Positions 30,948-40,359 of a stretch of 64,000 nucleotides of DNA are shown piece after piece (the stretch's first letter is position 1; every line of letters starts with the position of its first letter). Under the pieces are notes generated by a model. That model was not told the DNA's origin. It ran no database searches and saw only the letters and a list, made by a program, of their open reading frames with translations. A program made the position numbers and the translations under genes. Origin of the DNA: Paenibacillus sp. NAIST15-1 (lineage in GTDB: Bacteria > Bacillota > Bacilli > Paenibacillales > Paenibacillaceae); the NCBI RefSeq assembly GCF_001894745.1, contig NZ_BBYF01000012.1, positions 1 to 64,000 of the forward strand, read 5' to 3'.

Positions 30948-33053
30948 ATGCATGAGCTTCGACGCAACAATAGACGCTACATGCCCGCCCTGGATGGCCT
31001 GAGAGCAATTGCTGTTCTGGCCGTCATCGCCTATCACCTGAATCTTGGCTGGGCTCAAGGAGGCTTTTTAGGTGTCGGCATTTTCTTCGTCTTGTCCGGT
31101 TACCTTGTAACGGATTTACTGCTGGCCACAAGGCAGCAGCGAGGTGCAATTGATCTGTATACGTTCTGGGTACACAGAGTGCGCAGGCTAGTTCCCGCCA
31201 TTCTCGTTATGCTGCTGTTCAGCGTTGCTTGGCTAACCATTTTCGATCCTGCGCGCTTGACCAAACTACGAGGAGATATATGGTCAACCTTCGTGTACGG
31301 GAACAACTGGTATCTCATTTTTCACAATGTTTCTTACTTTGACAGCTTTGGTTCGCCCTCACCCTACCTTCATTTATGGTCTCTTGCCGTTGAAGGTCAA
31401 TTCTATCTGGTGTGGCCTGTACTACTCATGATTGGATTAAAGCTTGCACCAAGGCGAGGTCAGCTTCTGCTCGGAATTGCAGCGGCAGCAGCGGTTTCTG
31501 CATTGGCAATGGCATGGCTGTATGAGCCAGGCACTGATCCAAGCCGTGTATATTACGGTACAGACACGCGGGTATTCGCTCTTCTCATTGGAGCTGCACT
31601 TGCAGTCGTATGGCCCAGCAGACGTCTTGTCTCAAACACAGATCATAAGGCAGGCTTAAGCCTTGATCTAATAGGGGCTCTCGGATTAGGCGCTATGCTC
31701 TATATGATTGTAGAAGTAAGTGAATACGATGATTTTCTATATCAAGGGGGATTCGTGCTGCTCTCTATTGTGAGCGCACTTACGATTGCGGCGCTTGCAC
31801 ATCCAGCAAGCCGCTTGAGTAAGCTGCTCAGCTGGGGGCCGCTCGTATGGATCGGCAAGCGATCATATGGCATTTATTTGTGGCATTATCCGGTCATAAT
31901 TCTCACTAATCCTGAAGTCAATACGAGTGGATTTGATGGGACGCGCGCCATGCTGCAGGTCACCGCGAGCGTGCTGCTCGCCGCCTTGTCGTGGAAGTAT
32001 ATCGAACAGCCGATCCAGCGCGGCTGTCTTTCTTATCTATGGCTCAAGCTACGCGATCCCTATTCTTGGCATCGGCTGTCATGGAAGTACTGGTCCATTT
32101 CTGCCTGCTGTGTCCTGCTGCTTACTCTGTTCTACGCTGGCATGAGCGGTCGTTCATTAGTGGATGCCGCCCAAGTAAAATCAGGAGAACCTGATGCAAG
32201 CAATCAGCTTGTCATCACGAAAGACAATCAAGGAGCCGCATCTAAGGCTCACCAAACCGAACATATCGGCTCCCATGTAGTTAAGGATACGACACCTAAG
32301 AAGCCGAAGCGCTCTGATGCTGCTTCTGATCCCATCAAGAAGCCCGGCAGTTCAGGTGCCGATGACCCGTTAGAATCTAGCTCAACTGCCAAGGGAGGCG
32401 GGCAGCCTAAAAGCAAGCAAACACAACAGCCGAATCAGCCGTCTCACACAGACCGCGCATCCGACAAGAAGCAGAACTGGTCTATTTCTGCAATTGGTGA
32501 TTCAGTCATGCTCGATGTTGCTCCCTATCTGAGCAAGCAACTCCCTGGTACTGTTGTCGATGCGAAGATTGGAAGGCAGATGTCCGCAGCCAGCGATATT
32601 ATTCAGGGGTTGAAGCAGAACGGCAAGCTCGGCAGATATGTCATCATCGCACTTGGAACAAACGGCATATTTGGTGAAAAGCAGTTAAACAAACTGATCG
32701 AATCCCTTTCTGATGTTGAGCATATTATTTTCGTCAATACGCGCATGCCCGAGAAATGGGAGAGCAAGGTCAATGCGTTGTTAGCAAAAACGGCTGATGC
32801 CCATCCCAACATAACATTGGTCGATTGGTACAACGCCAGTGTAGACCATGACGATTATTTCGAGCTGGATGGCACTCATCTCGTACCTAAGGGCGCCAAA
32901 GCATATGCCGCCCTAGTGGCAGATGCTGTTCAGTCTCTATCTGAAGTTAAAAAAGAGCAGCCTGCTCATCAACCAGGATCAGAACACAGTTCTGGCAAGG
33001 AGTCTGTGACACCACCACCTAGTGGGAAAACACCCGCAACAAAACATTCATAA
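30948..33053 (+). CDS. OatA-like membrane acyltransferase with SGNH domain
   Basis: A 701-residue protein. Residues 12-370 are an acyltransferase-3 membrane domain with about ten helices, starting PALDGLRAIAVLAVIAYHL (the conserved His of the family) and GVGIFFVLSGYL. After one more helix (about 380-400) comes a disordered Ser/Lys/Pro-rich linker, then an extracellular SGNH esterase/transferase domain: AIGDSVMLDV (Ser near 518), ALGTNG and DGTHL (Asp and His near 641 and 644). This is the layout of OatA peptidoglycan O-acetyltransferases, which give lysozyme resistance. A second polar tail of 45 residues follows. The substrate could also be a teichoic or surface polysaccharide. Confidence 0.9.
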   Translation: MHELRRNNRRYMPALDGLRAIAVLAVIAYHLNLGWAQGGFLGVGIFFVLSGYLVTDLLLATRQQRGAIDLYTFWVHRVRRLVPAILVMLLFSVAWLTIFDPARLTKLRGDIWSTFVYGNNWYLIFHNVSYFDSFGSPSPYLHLWSLAVEGQFYLVWPVLLMIGLKLAPRRGQLLLGIAAAAAVSALAMAWLYEPGTDPSRVYYGTDTRVFALLIGAALAVVWPSRRLVSNTDHKAGLSLDLIGALGLGAMLYMIVEVSEYDDFLYQGGFVLLSIVSALTIAALAHPASRLSKLLSWGPLVWIGKRSYGIYLWHYPVIILTNPEVNTSGFDGTRAMLQVTASVLLAALSWKYIEQPIQRGCLSYLWLKLRDPYSWHRLSWKYWSISACCVLLLTLFYAGMSGRSLVDAAQVKSGEPDASNQLVITKDNQGAASKAHQTEHIGSHVVKDTTPKKPKRSDAASDPIKKPGSSGADDPLESSSTAKGGGQPKSKQTQQPNQPSHTDRASDKKQNWSISAIGDSVMLDVAPYLSKQLPGTVVDAKIGRQMSAASDIIQGLKQNGKLGRYVIIALGTNGIFGEKQLNKLIESLSDVEHIIFVNTRMPEKWESKVNALLAKTADAHPNITLVDWYNASVDHDDYFELDGTHLVPKGAKAYAALVADAVQSLSEVKKEQPAHQPGSEHSSGKESVTPPPSGKTPATKHS

Positions 33054-33158
33054 CGAAAAACATGCTTGATCCTATATAAAAAATGTTCTAATTGTTTTAT
33101 CTAATACTTAAGCCAATTATTTACTATCATCTGTAATATTACCTATTACGATTGCTGC

Positions 33159-33197
33159 AGGGTCTTGCCACATGTATGTAGGGCAGGCCCTTTTTCT
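33159..33197 (+). terminator. Probable terminator of the acyltransferase gene
   Basis: AGGGTCTTGCC and GGGCAGGCCCT can pair with few mismatches across a 10-base loop, followed by TTTTTCTTT. Confidence 0.55.
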
Positions 33198-33330
33198 TTC
33201 CCAACAAGAGATCCCTTCATACCTTACCCCGATTCGCAGCATGAATAACTTGTACGTTATAATAAACATATGAGGGAAACAGTCAATAGTATGACATGCC
33301 TTTGAAATACAAGAAAAAGGAGTGTAACTC

Positions 33331-33999
33331 ATGACAATGAATAAACTAACCGAACAAGAAAAAGAAGGCGTTTACAAGGCGATATACAATCGCCGCGATA
33401 TTCGTACATTCCTTCAACAGCCCGTGTCTGATGAGCTGCTGGTCAAACTGCTGGAGGCTGCCCATCACGGGCCATCGGTGGGCTTTATGCAGCCGTGGAA
33501 CTTTATCGTCATCAAAGACGCGGAGACCAAGGCGAAGTTGGCAGAAGTGGTAGATCGCGAGCGTCGTGCGCTGGCGATTCACTATGAAGGCACAGATCGC
33601 GACACCAAGTTTATGGAGATTAAAATTCAAGGCATTCTGGAGGCCCCTGTTACGATTTGCATTACATGCGATCCTTCGCGTGGCGGCGACCATGTTCTCG
33701 GTCGCAACTCCATTCCCGAGACCGACATTATGTCTGTCAGCTGCGCAATTCAAAATATGTGGCTCGCCGCTTACGCTGAGGGTTTGGCAATGGGCTGGGT
33801 TAGCTTCTATAAGAAGCCGGATATCCGGCGGATTCTGAACATCCCGCTTCATATTGATCCCACAGCCCTTATCTCTATTGGTTATACAGAGGATTATCCG
33901 GAGCGGCCGCTGCTCGAAGCCTACAACTGGGAGAAGCGGAAAGTATTGAGCCAGCTCGTCTATGACAATACATGGAGCACTTCTTCCAATCTGCTGTAA
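33331..33999 (+). CDS. bluB: 5,6-dimethylbenzimidazole synthase BluB
   Basis: A 222-residue nitroreductase-fold flavoenzyme that breaks down FMNH2 to dimethylbenzimidazole, the lower ligand of vitamin B12. Family marks are NRRDIRTFLQQPVSDELL, AAHHGPSVGFMQPWNFIVI, the insertion with DPSRGGDHVLGRNS, and AEGLAMGWVSFYKKPDIRRI. AAGGAG lies 8 bases before the ATG. No other cobalamin gene is in the window, and no B12 riboswitch was seen in the leader. Confidence 0.92.
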   Translation: MTMNKLTEQEKEGVYKAIYNRRDIRTFLQQPVSDELLVKLLEAAHHGPSVGFMQPWNFIVIKDAETKAKLAEVVDRERRALAIHYEGTDRDTKFMEIKIQGILEAPVTICITCDPSRGGDHVLGRNSIPETDIMSVSCAIQNMWLAAYAEGLAMGWVSFYKKPDIRRILNIPLHIDPTALISIGYTEDYPERPLLEAYNWEKRKVLSQLVYDNTWSTSSNLL

Positions 34000-34035
34000 A
34001 TCTACGATAAGCAAGCTTCCTAAACTCAACAACAA

Positions 34036-34067
34036 AGCCGTCCACCTCCCTAGGGAGATGGACGGCT
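34036..34067. terminator. Terminator-like hairpin between converging genes
   Basis: GCCGTCCACCTCC, loop CTA, GGGAGATGGACGGC forms a strong GC-rich stem between bluB and the mannosidase gene. The T-runs on both sides are weak. Confidence 0.65.
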
Positions 34068-34102
34068 GCTTCTCATCTTCGCACTTCGTGATTGATCTAC
34101 CT

Positions 34103-35428
34103 TTATTTATCCAACAGCCCGCGATGCATGGCCTTCCACACAAGCTGCGAGAACAGACTGTTCGACCAAGCGAACCATGGACGTGTAAATACATTCGGAT
34201 CATCCGCGAGGAAGCCCTCATGCATGAAGCCTGTATCCGCATCTGTTGCTTCCAGCATATCAATCATTGCGAGCATTTCTTCATCGCTTGCTGCCGTTAA
34301 TCCTTGCATGGACAACGCCATGTGCCATACATAGCCGTCTGGCGTATGCGGGCTGCCGATTCCTTTGGCAACCTTGCCTTCGAAGTAGTACGGATTTTCT
34401 TTGCTCAAAATAAATTTACGCGTATTTTCATAAATCGGGTCACTTGCATCCGCATATCCAATATAAGGGATGGACAGCAAGCTTGGCGTTCCTGCATCAT
34501 CCAAGAGGCAGTAGTTGCCGAAGCCATCTGTTTCATACACATAAATCTTGCCGTATGTCGGATGGTTGTGAACCCCGTACAACTGGATGCCGTGATTGAT
34601 TTCCTCTTCCAGCTTCGCCATTTCGCTAACGAACTCTTCGTCACGGAAGCCGTACTTTGCAATTTCCTGCATTTGACGCAAGCTGACAACCGCGAACATA
34701 TTAGAAGGAATGCTGTAGTGGAAGTCGCATGCATCATCACTTGGACGGAATCCGGACCAAGTCATTCCTGTGTAATTTACAGGCATTCCCTTGCCCTCGT
34801 TGCGGATTGTATCAATCGCTGGACAGTTCACACGTGTGAAGCGGTATTGCGATTGTTCGAAGTGATGCTGTTCTGTCTTCCACACATCCACAATTTTGCG
34901 CATTGCGGACTTGAAGTTCGTATCGAAAATATCGGTACGTCCTGTCTCTTTCCAATACATATATGCGAGGCGAATCGAGAAGCACATCGAATCCAGCTCG
35001 TACTTGCGTTCCCATACCCATGGGGACATCTCAGTCTGGTCATTCGCATCCCAGTGCCAGTCATTCGCAGTCTCGTTGAACGCATTTGCATATGGGTCAA
35101 TATTAATATAGAACATGTGACGCTTGATCAAACCACCGATAATGCGCTGCAAGTCCTTGTCATCCTTCGCGAAAGGAACGTAATGAATCACCTGTTCCAC
35201 CGAGTCGCGCAGCCACATTGCGGGAATATCCCCTGTCAAGACGAATGTTGTCCCGTCATCTAGCAATTTTGTCGTTGTTTCCAACGTGTTCGGGAAGCAG
35301 TTCTTGAACAGCTTCAACAACTTAGGACGATGCGCCAGCTTCTGTTCCGCTTCTTCCATAACGCGGACGACTGCTTTTGGCAAGTCAAATGCAGGTACAT
35401 CGATTTTAGGCAAACGAAATTGTTCCAT
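34103..35428 (-). CDS. Glycoside hydrolase family 125 exo-alpha-1,6-mannosidase
   Basis: A 441-residue (alpha/alpha)6-barrel enzyme of GH125. Recognised blocks are TGDIPAMWLRDSVEQVIHYV, YANAFNETANDWHW (acid region), WERKYELDSMCFSIRLAYMY, TGMTWSGFRPSDDACDFHYS and the C-terminal TGFMHEGF and RPWFAWSNSLFSQL. These enzymes remove non-reducing alpha-1,6-mannose without a metal. The start at 35428 follows GGAGG by 8 bases; the longer frame to 35497 has no site. There is no signal peptide, so the substrate is taken up first. It stands alone, with no sugar transporter or regulator beside it. Confidence 0.93.
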   Translation of the reverse strand: MEQFRLPKIDVPAFDLPKAVVRVMEEAEQKLAHRPKLLKLFKNCFPNTLETTTKLLDDGTTFVLTGDIPAMWLRDSVEQVIHYVPFAKDDKDLQRIIGGLIKRHMFYINIDPYANAFNETANDWHWDANDQTEMSPWVWERKYELDSMCFSIRLAYMYWKETGRTDIFDTNFKSAMRKIVDVWKTEQHHFEQSQYRFTRVNCPAIDTIRNEGKGMPVNYTGMTWSGFRPSDDACDFHYSIPSNMFAVVSLRQMQEIAKYGFRDEEFVSEMAKLEEEINHGIQLYGVHNHPTYGKIYVYETDGFGNYCLLDDAGTPSLLSIPYIGYADASDPIYENTRKFILSKENPYYFEGKVAKGIGSPHTPDGYVWHMALSMQGLTAASDEEMLAMIDMLEATDADTGFMHEGFLADDPNVFTRPWFAWSNSLFSQLVWKAMHRGLLDK

Positions 35429-35743
35429 GTTATTATCCTCCACCTGTTCTCCACATGATGTAATTATCTCTCTCTTGTCACACTTCGGCAGGCCCATTGT
35501 GGGCTTGTCCCCCGTGGCTCCTTACAGTGTACATGCAAACGCTTCATCTTGCTAGACAGATCAAGAAACTTTATCATGTTGCACAAAAATGTTCCACATC
35601 AAGATAGCAAAGGAGCTCCCATTTCATACTCACAAAGGATTGACATTCTTCTTTATTTCAGGTGAACTGGTAGATAGGCATCTCAATTGCGGCAGCTTCT
35701 CATGCAGCTGCATAAGAGATGCTCCGTAACGAGGAGGGGAACA

Positions 35744-36703
35744 ATGCCCAACGTATGGACACATTTACTATTCGGCCAAGAGGCGCTTGACAATGCTGGC
35801 ATCGCCCATTGGATATCGCCCGACTCCCAGAAGCGCATGTTCAATATGGGGTGCCAGGGGCCGGATTTTCTATTCTATCATCAATTCCTGCCATGGCAGC
35901 GCAATAAAATAATGAACGAGCTTGGAAGCGCCATGCACAATAAGCAATGCGGTCCATTCCTGCTCGACTTGATCGATTCCATACCCAAAGGAGATATGCT
36001 CTCTCGCGTATACGCCCTCGGATTTCTGCTGCATCATATCCTTGATCGGAACATGCATCCTTATGTATTCGTGCGTTCAGGATTCCGCAAATGGGATCAC
36101 CAGCGGTTCGAGGTGCTGATGGATACCCACGTGCTGCGCTCCAAGCGCAATATCGCGACATGGAATACACCGGTATGGAAAGAAATCGATACGGGCGGAC
36201 AGTTCCCGAAAGCAATGGTCAGTGCACTGCATGCCTTAACGGGCCGATATTACCCTGAACTGTCCAACCGAGTGGATACACGCTATTGGAACGACGCCAA
36301 TCGAGCTATGGTGCGCGCACAGAAGTTATTCCATGACCCGTCCGGGATGAAGCAGCTTCTGACATTCAAACAAATCGAACCGTTTGTTTACAAGCGGACA
36401 CCACCAGCCTATGATGTGTTGAATGAAGCACGAAGACCATGGCCAGATCCGACGGGTACAGGAGAAATTCGATCCACGAGTATATGGGATATGTGGGAAG
36501 AAGCCCGTGAAGATGCGGCGCGTGCTGTATCGGCTGCCGCCGCCTACTGGAACATCAAGGAGGAAGCGAATCAAGATCCGCGTACAGTTGCTAACGCGTA
36601 TGAGACTCTTCGAGCAGCAATTGGCAACCGTTCTTACGAGACTGGTCTTCCTCTGGAGCAGGATCGACCCATCATCATCGAAGACCCAATTTGGGATGCG
36701 TAA
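35744..36703 (+). CDS. Zinc-dependent phospholipase C family protein
   Basis: A 319-residue protein starting MPNVWTHLLFGQEAL, with NMGCQGPDFLFYH, GFLLHHILDRNMHPYVFVRS (metal-binding His cluster) and RFEVLMDTHVL. These are marks of the S1/P1-nuclease-like zinc-dependent phospholipase C family in the cytoplasmic version common in Firmicutes. The start follows GAGGAGGGG; the frame upstream to 35687 has no site. No signal peptide is present, so it is not a secreted toxin of the classical type, and its natural substrate is unknown. Confidence 0.82.
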   Translation: MPNVWTHLLFGQEALDNAGIAHWISPDSQKRMFNMGCQGPDFLFYHQFLPWQRNKIMNELGSAMHNKQCGPFLLDLIDSIPKGDMLSRVYALGFLLHHILDRNMHPYVFVRSGFRKWDHQRFEVLMDTHVLRSKRNIATWNTPVWKEIDTGGQFPKAMVSALHALTGRYYPELSNRVDTRYWNDANRAMVRAQKLFHDPSGMKQLLTFKQIEPFVYKRTPPAYDVLNEARRPWPDPTGTGEIRSTSIWDMWEEAREDAARAVSAAAAYWNIKEEANQDPRTVANAYETLRAAIGNRSYETGLPLEQDRPIIIEDPIWDA

Positions 36704-36710
36704 ATAACAA

Positions 36711-36758
36711 GGCTCTCTGAAGCAGAACAGCGATGTCCTCTGCCTCAGAGAGCCTTTT
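36711..36758. terminator. Bidirectional terminator
   Basis: GGCTCTCTGA and TCAGAGAGCC form a perfect 10-bp stem followed by TTTT. It separates the phospholipase C gene from the converging Ppx gene. Confidence 0.82.
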
Positions 36759-36765
36759 CCATTCG

Positions 36766-38334
36766 TTATCGTGATTGCGTAACATTCGCGACAATGACAA
36801 GATCCCGCTTGAAACGCTTGCGGAATGCCGTGCGAACCGCATAGGCTTCCGATACTTCAAGCAGTGGCGGTGTCGAGGCGCGCACGTGAAATACGACCTC
36901 CTGCTCTTCAATATCACAGGCCACCAATTCTACATCTGAGGCTGCTCCGCGATTGAAGCTTATCGCAAGCCGCAGCAATAGGCTAAGTGTACGCACACCT
37001 TCTTTGTCTCCGGGAAGGAATAGCGCCTCATATTCACTCCATGCTTCGCCTGCCTTCAGCTTCTGATCAGCTGAGGCGATGAACGCACTGAGCACGAGCT
37101 CGCGAGGAGTCAGACCATATAAATCTGAATGGAGCAGCATATATAGCGCATGCCGTTCTCGTTCAAGCGGAGAAATGACGACTCCACAATCATGCAGCAT
37201 CGCGCTCGTGTGCATGATCTGCGACCAGTCCCCTCCCAGTTCCATTAGTGCTCCCATATCTTCCACCAGTCGATTGAATAGGACATGGACTCGCTTGGCA
37301 TGATCTCGCTGCAACCGAAACCGCCGCATCATATTCGAGATGGACAAAGACAGAGGATCATCGATCATCAGCCCTTCCCCCTGAAGCAAATCGAATAGAA
37401 CACCTTCCCGAACACCCTTGGCGCTTACCGTCAATATAGGCATATCCAATCGTTCCATCACATACGTAATGAACGTAAAGGCTCCCATAAAAATGTCCGC
37501 CCGCTCCTTGGATAACCCTTGAATCTTCTCTCTTTCCTCCAGCGACAACGGTCTCAGCTTCTCATACCACTGTTCAACATGTTCCCGGCTCAGCACGTAA
37601 TGATGGAGCGAAGCAAGTGGAACCTTGGCCTGAGCCTTATCCATCTTCGCAATTGTCCGTATCGTTCCGCCCACACCAATAAGCGGATATCCCTCTGCTT
37701 GCTGCAGCCACTCAATCTGCCCCAGAAGCTTCCCCATATCGGCAGCAAGCCGCTGCCCCTCCTCTACTTCAAGCGCCTCTCTGACATGATATTGGCCTGC
37801 CAGCGTTAGCGCACCAATCGGAATGCTGATGCTCTCCTTCAAGGTCCGATCCTGAATGAGCACCATCTCCAAGGAGCCGCCTCCGATGTCGACCAGCAGC
37901 GCATCCTTGACATTCATGGTCGATACGACTGCCAGATAGTCCAAATAAGCCTCCGACTCTCCGCTAATTACTCGCACAGACAATTGTGTTGCACCTAGAA
38001 TGCGGCTTAGGATTAATGCCCGGTTCGTCGCTTTGCGCAGTGCAGCCGTGGCAACCGCGATGATCTCACATGACTCATAACGGCTGCACAACTGCTTAAA
38101 TAATAGGAGCGTTGAAATTAATTTATCAATTTTATATTCCGGAATCGCTCCATCTTCATCGTACTCATCACCAAGACGAACGACTTCCTTCCATTGGTCT
38201 ACAATTTGAAATGTCAGATCCTCGCGAATTTCCGCAATCATAAGACGTACCGAATTGGAACCGATATCTACAATGCCCTGATGGCGATTCTGTGTCGGAA
38301 CCTTGGTTTCTAGCGGCTTCTTAGGTCGCATCAT
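36766..38334 (-). CDS. ppx: Ppx/GppA phosphatase (exopolyphosphatase) with HD-like C-terminus
   Basis: A 522-residue member of the Ppx/GppA family, which releases phosphate from polyphosphate or the gamma-phosphate of pppGpp. The actin-like fold marks are intact: VDIGSNSVRLMIAEI (about 22-36), VISGESEAYLDYLAV with the catalytic Glu, LLVDIGGGSLEMVL (second phosphate loop) and IGVGGTIRTIAKM. The C-terminal 200 residues are an HD-type helical domain (MLHDCGVVIS). It is divergent from the paralogue and ppk at 38734-42489, which suggests a polyphosphate module. Whether it prefers polyphosphate or pppGpp cannot be decided. Confidence 0.9.
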   Translation of the reverse strand: MMRPKKPLETKVPTQNRHQGIVDIGSNSVRLMIAEIREDLTFQIVDQWKEVVRLGDEYDEDGAIPEYKIDKLISTLLLFKQLCSRYESCEIIAVATAALRKATNRALILSRILGATQLSVRVISGESEAYLDYLAVVSTMNVKDALLVDIGGGSLEMVLIQDRTLKESISIPIGALTLAGQYHVREALEVEEGQRLAADMGKLLGQIEWLQQAEGYPLIGVGGTIRTIAKMDKAQAKVPLASLHHYVLSREHVEQWYEKLRPLSLEEREKIQGLSKERADIFMGAFTFITYVMERLDMPILTVSAKGVREGVLFDLLQGEGLMIDDPLSLSISNMMRRFRLQRDHAKRVHVLFNRLVEDMGALMELGGDWSQIMHTSAMLHDCGVVISPLERERHALYMLLHSDLYGLTPRELVLSAFIASADQKLKAGEAWSEYEALFLPGDKEGVRTLSLLLRLAISFNRGAASDVELVACDIEEQEVVFHVRASTPPLLEVSEAYAVRTAFRKRFKRDLVIVANVTQSR

Positions 38335-38733
38335 ATGGCATACTCTCCTTCCTTACTCATCGCAATACGTTGTGTGCACAGCATCCATCATCCACCTACG
38401 TCCGCGAAGAACAGCCTGCTGAGCCTATCATTGCTTACATTTCAAAAAAAAGAGTGATATCTCTTGAAATGCTTGCAATATCTTTTCATTTTGCCATGCC
38501 CTGTATGAAAACTCCATCCGAAAGCGCGTAACATAATGTTAATCTTTTGTAAATCTATGACCTGTACCTGTCAAATCCATTACTCTAGCAGTAGACAGCA
38601 ATGCCCAGTCTATTGGAAGCAGTATTCACACCATAAGCTGTGTTCATTCCTGCCCGTAAATCGCGAGCGATATAGGTGTGAAGGCATACATGCCGTCTAT
38701 TTCATTCACTTGTAACGAAAGACAGGGGATATT
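38335..38733. promoter_or_regulatory. Divergent ppx / ppk promoter region with PhoP-box-like repeats
   Basis: The 400-bp gap between divergent starts has TGTTAA (38537-38542) and TGTAAA (38548-38553) exactly 11 bp apart; on the minus strand these read TTTACA-N5-TTAACA, like the direct repeats bound by PhoP in Bacillus. Only two units were seen where four are usual. An imperfect inverted repeat (ATTTCAA ... TTGAAAT) lies near 38440-38470. Confidence 0.3.
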
Positions 38734-40281
38734 ATGGACAAACCGCTTATTGCCGCAGGCATCGACATTGGTTCGAATGCAATTAAAATGCTTATTGCCG
38801 AGCTTGCCGAACCAGGGCAGCTTCGCATTCTTGAGGATGTTAAGCTTACATCCCCGATCGGCGACGACACCTTCACCCATGGTCAGATCCATTCTAAAGC
38901 CACGTTCGAAGTATGCCGCGCGATGAAGCAAATGTCGCAGCTCATGAAAGATTACAAAGTGAAAACGTATCGCGCCTGTGCGACGAGCGGGGTTAGAGAG
39001 GCAAGCAATCGCGGGTACTTTCTAGATAACCTTCGCCGTTACACGGACATGGACATCGAGCTGGTTGATAGCTCTGTCGAACGATATTTGACCTATGTCG
39101 GACTGAATATCGGCGTTGAACAAATGCCGCAGCTGCGTGAAGAAGGACTGCTGGTCGTCGAAATTGGCAGCGCCGGTGTCCAGCTAAGCGTATATGCATC
39201 TGGAAGATTGCAATTTTCCGAATATGTTCGCATCGGTATTTTGAAGCTGAAGGAAGTGCTTGAGTCCTTGCGGGGCGAGTCGCTGCATTATTCCAACGTT
39301 CTTCAGCAATATATTGAAAGTCAACTGGACATGCTGCGTCGCCGTATGTCTTCCTATACCATCAATCATCTAATTGTCCTCGGCGGAGAAGCCTCCACCT
39401 TGGCGAACAAATATGGAGAGCGAGGGACAAGCTCAGTCGGCAGCTTACCACTGCGATCCATCGCAAGAACAACACTCCAGCGCCATTTGTTCGAATGGAT
39501 GCAAGCAGGCACTGCAGAGCTATCGCACAAATTCCATATTGATGAAGAACGCGCCTCTCAGCTCATCCCAACAGCTATTATTATGTCAGAGCTGCTCAAA
39601 GCAACGGCAGCAGAGCGATTGCTTCTGCCGGATGTCTCCTTACGGCACGGCGTCCTTCATGAGATGTCACTCTCAGCACATGATCAGTCTGCTTCGCTGC
39701 AAGCGTTGTATATCGAAGATATGACGGCGTCCGCCTTCCATGCTGCCGAACGCGTTCAGCTTGATATGGAGCACTCCAGACAGGTTCGAAGACTCGCTAG
39801 CAAGCTCTTTGATCGCTTGAACAGCTTATTTCGCATGGATCCATCTCGCAAACTATGCTTGGAGCTTGCCGCTATCTTGCATGATATCGGCAAGACCATA
39901 TCCCAGGAAGGCCATGCCGCCAATTCCTACCATATGATTAAAGCGATGGACTGGCTGGGTCTGTCTGAGAAGGACAAGGAGCTTGTCGCAAGTATGGCAC
40001 TATACCATCCGCGCAGTGCTCAAGTGCCTCTAAGATCGGATATGAGTGAACAGGAGCAGTTGGTACTGTCCAAGCTCACCTCTATCCTCAAGCTGGCCGA
40101 TGCGCTTGATATTGCCCACCAGCAGAAAGTTAAAGATTTCACCATCCATATAAAAAAAGGCACTTACATTACGATGATTCCTACCTATGAGGGCAGCTTG
40201 GAGCTGGAACGGTGGGCCTTCCAACATGAAAGCTCATTCTTCGAGCAAGTGAGCGGGTATCCGATCCTACTAAAAGGATAG
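38734..40281 (+). CDS. Degenerate Ppx/GppA paralogue with HD domain
   Basis: A 515-residue protein of the same architecture as the divergent Ppx. The first phosphate loop is kept (GIDIGSNAIKMLIAEL, residues 9-24), but the second loop reads VVEIGSAGVQLSV (143-148 EIGSAG) in place of DIGGGS, so the Asp and two Gly are lost. The later IGVGG loop is LIVLGGEASTL. The C-terminal HD motif is intact (AAILHDIGKTI) with HPRSAQ downstream. It may bind polyphosphate or nucleotide without hydrolysing it, or act through the HD part. It precedes ppk by 78 bp on the same strand. Confidence 0.85.
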   Translation: MDKPLIAAGIDIGSNAIKMLIAELAEPGQLRILEDVKLTSPIGDDTFTHGQIHSKATFEVCRAMKQMSQLMKDYKVKTYRACATSGVREASNRGYFLDNLRRYTDMDIELVDSSVERYLTYVGLNIGVEQMPQLREEGLLVVEIGSAGVQLSVYASGRLQFSEYVRIGILKLKEVLESLRGESLHYSNVLQQYIESQLDMLRRRMSSYTINHLIVLGGEASTLANKYGERGTSSVGSLPLRSIARTTLQRHLFEWMQAGTAELSHKFHIDEERASQLIPTAIIMSELLKATAAERLLLPDVSLRHGVLHEMSLSAHDQSASLQALYIEDMTASAFHAAERVQLDMEHSRQVRRLASKLFDRLNSLFRMDPSRKLCLELAAILHDIGKTISQEGHAANSYHMIKAMDWLGLSEKDKELVASMALYHPRSAQVPLRSDMSEQEQLVLSKLTSILKLADALDIAHQQKVKDFTIHIKKGTYITMIPTYEGSLELERWAFQHESSFFEQVSGYPILLKG

Positions 40282-40359
40282 CATCCCTCTCATCTCCCCC
40301 AATGACCATATCATGCTGAGCTGCAATCGTTCATTGTGTAGAAAAGGAGAGGTTTCGTG

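Noticed and set aside
33054-33330. Cobalamin riboswitch before bluB
   Set aside because: I looked for the B12-box and found no convincing match in the leader.
34304-35263. 319-codon plus-strand frame
   Set aside because: It is antisense to the well-conserved GH125 gene and has a Cys/His/Ile-rich composition typical of a shadow frame.
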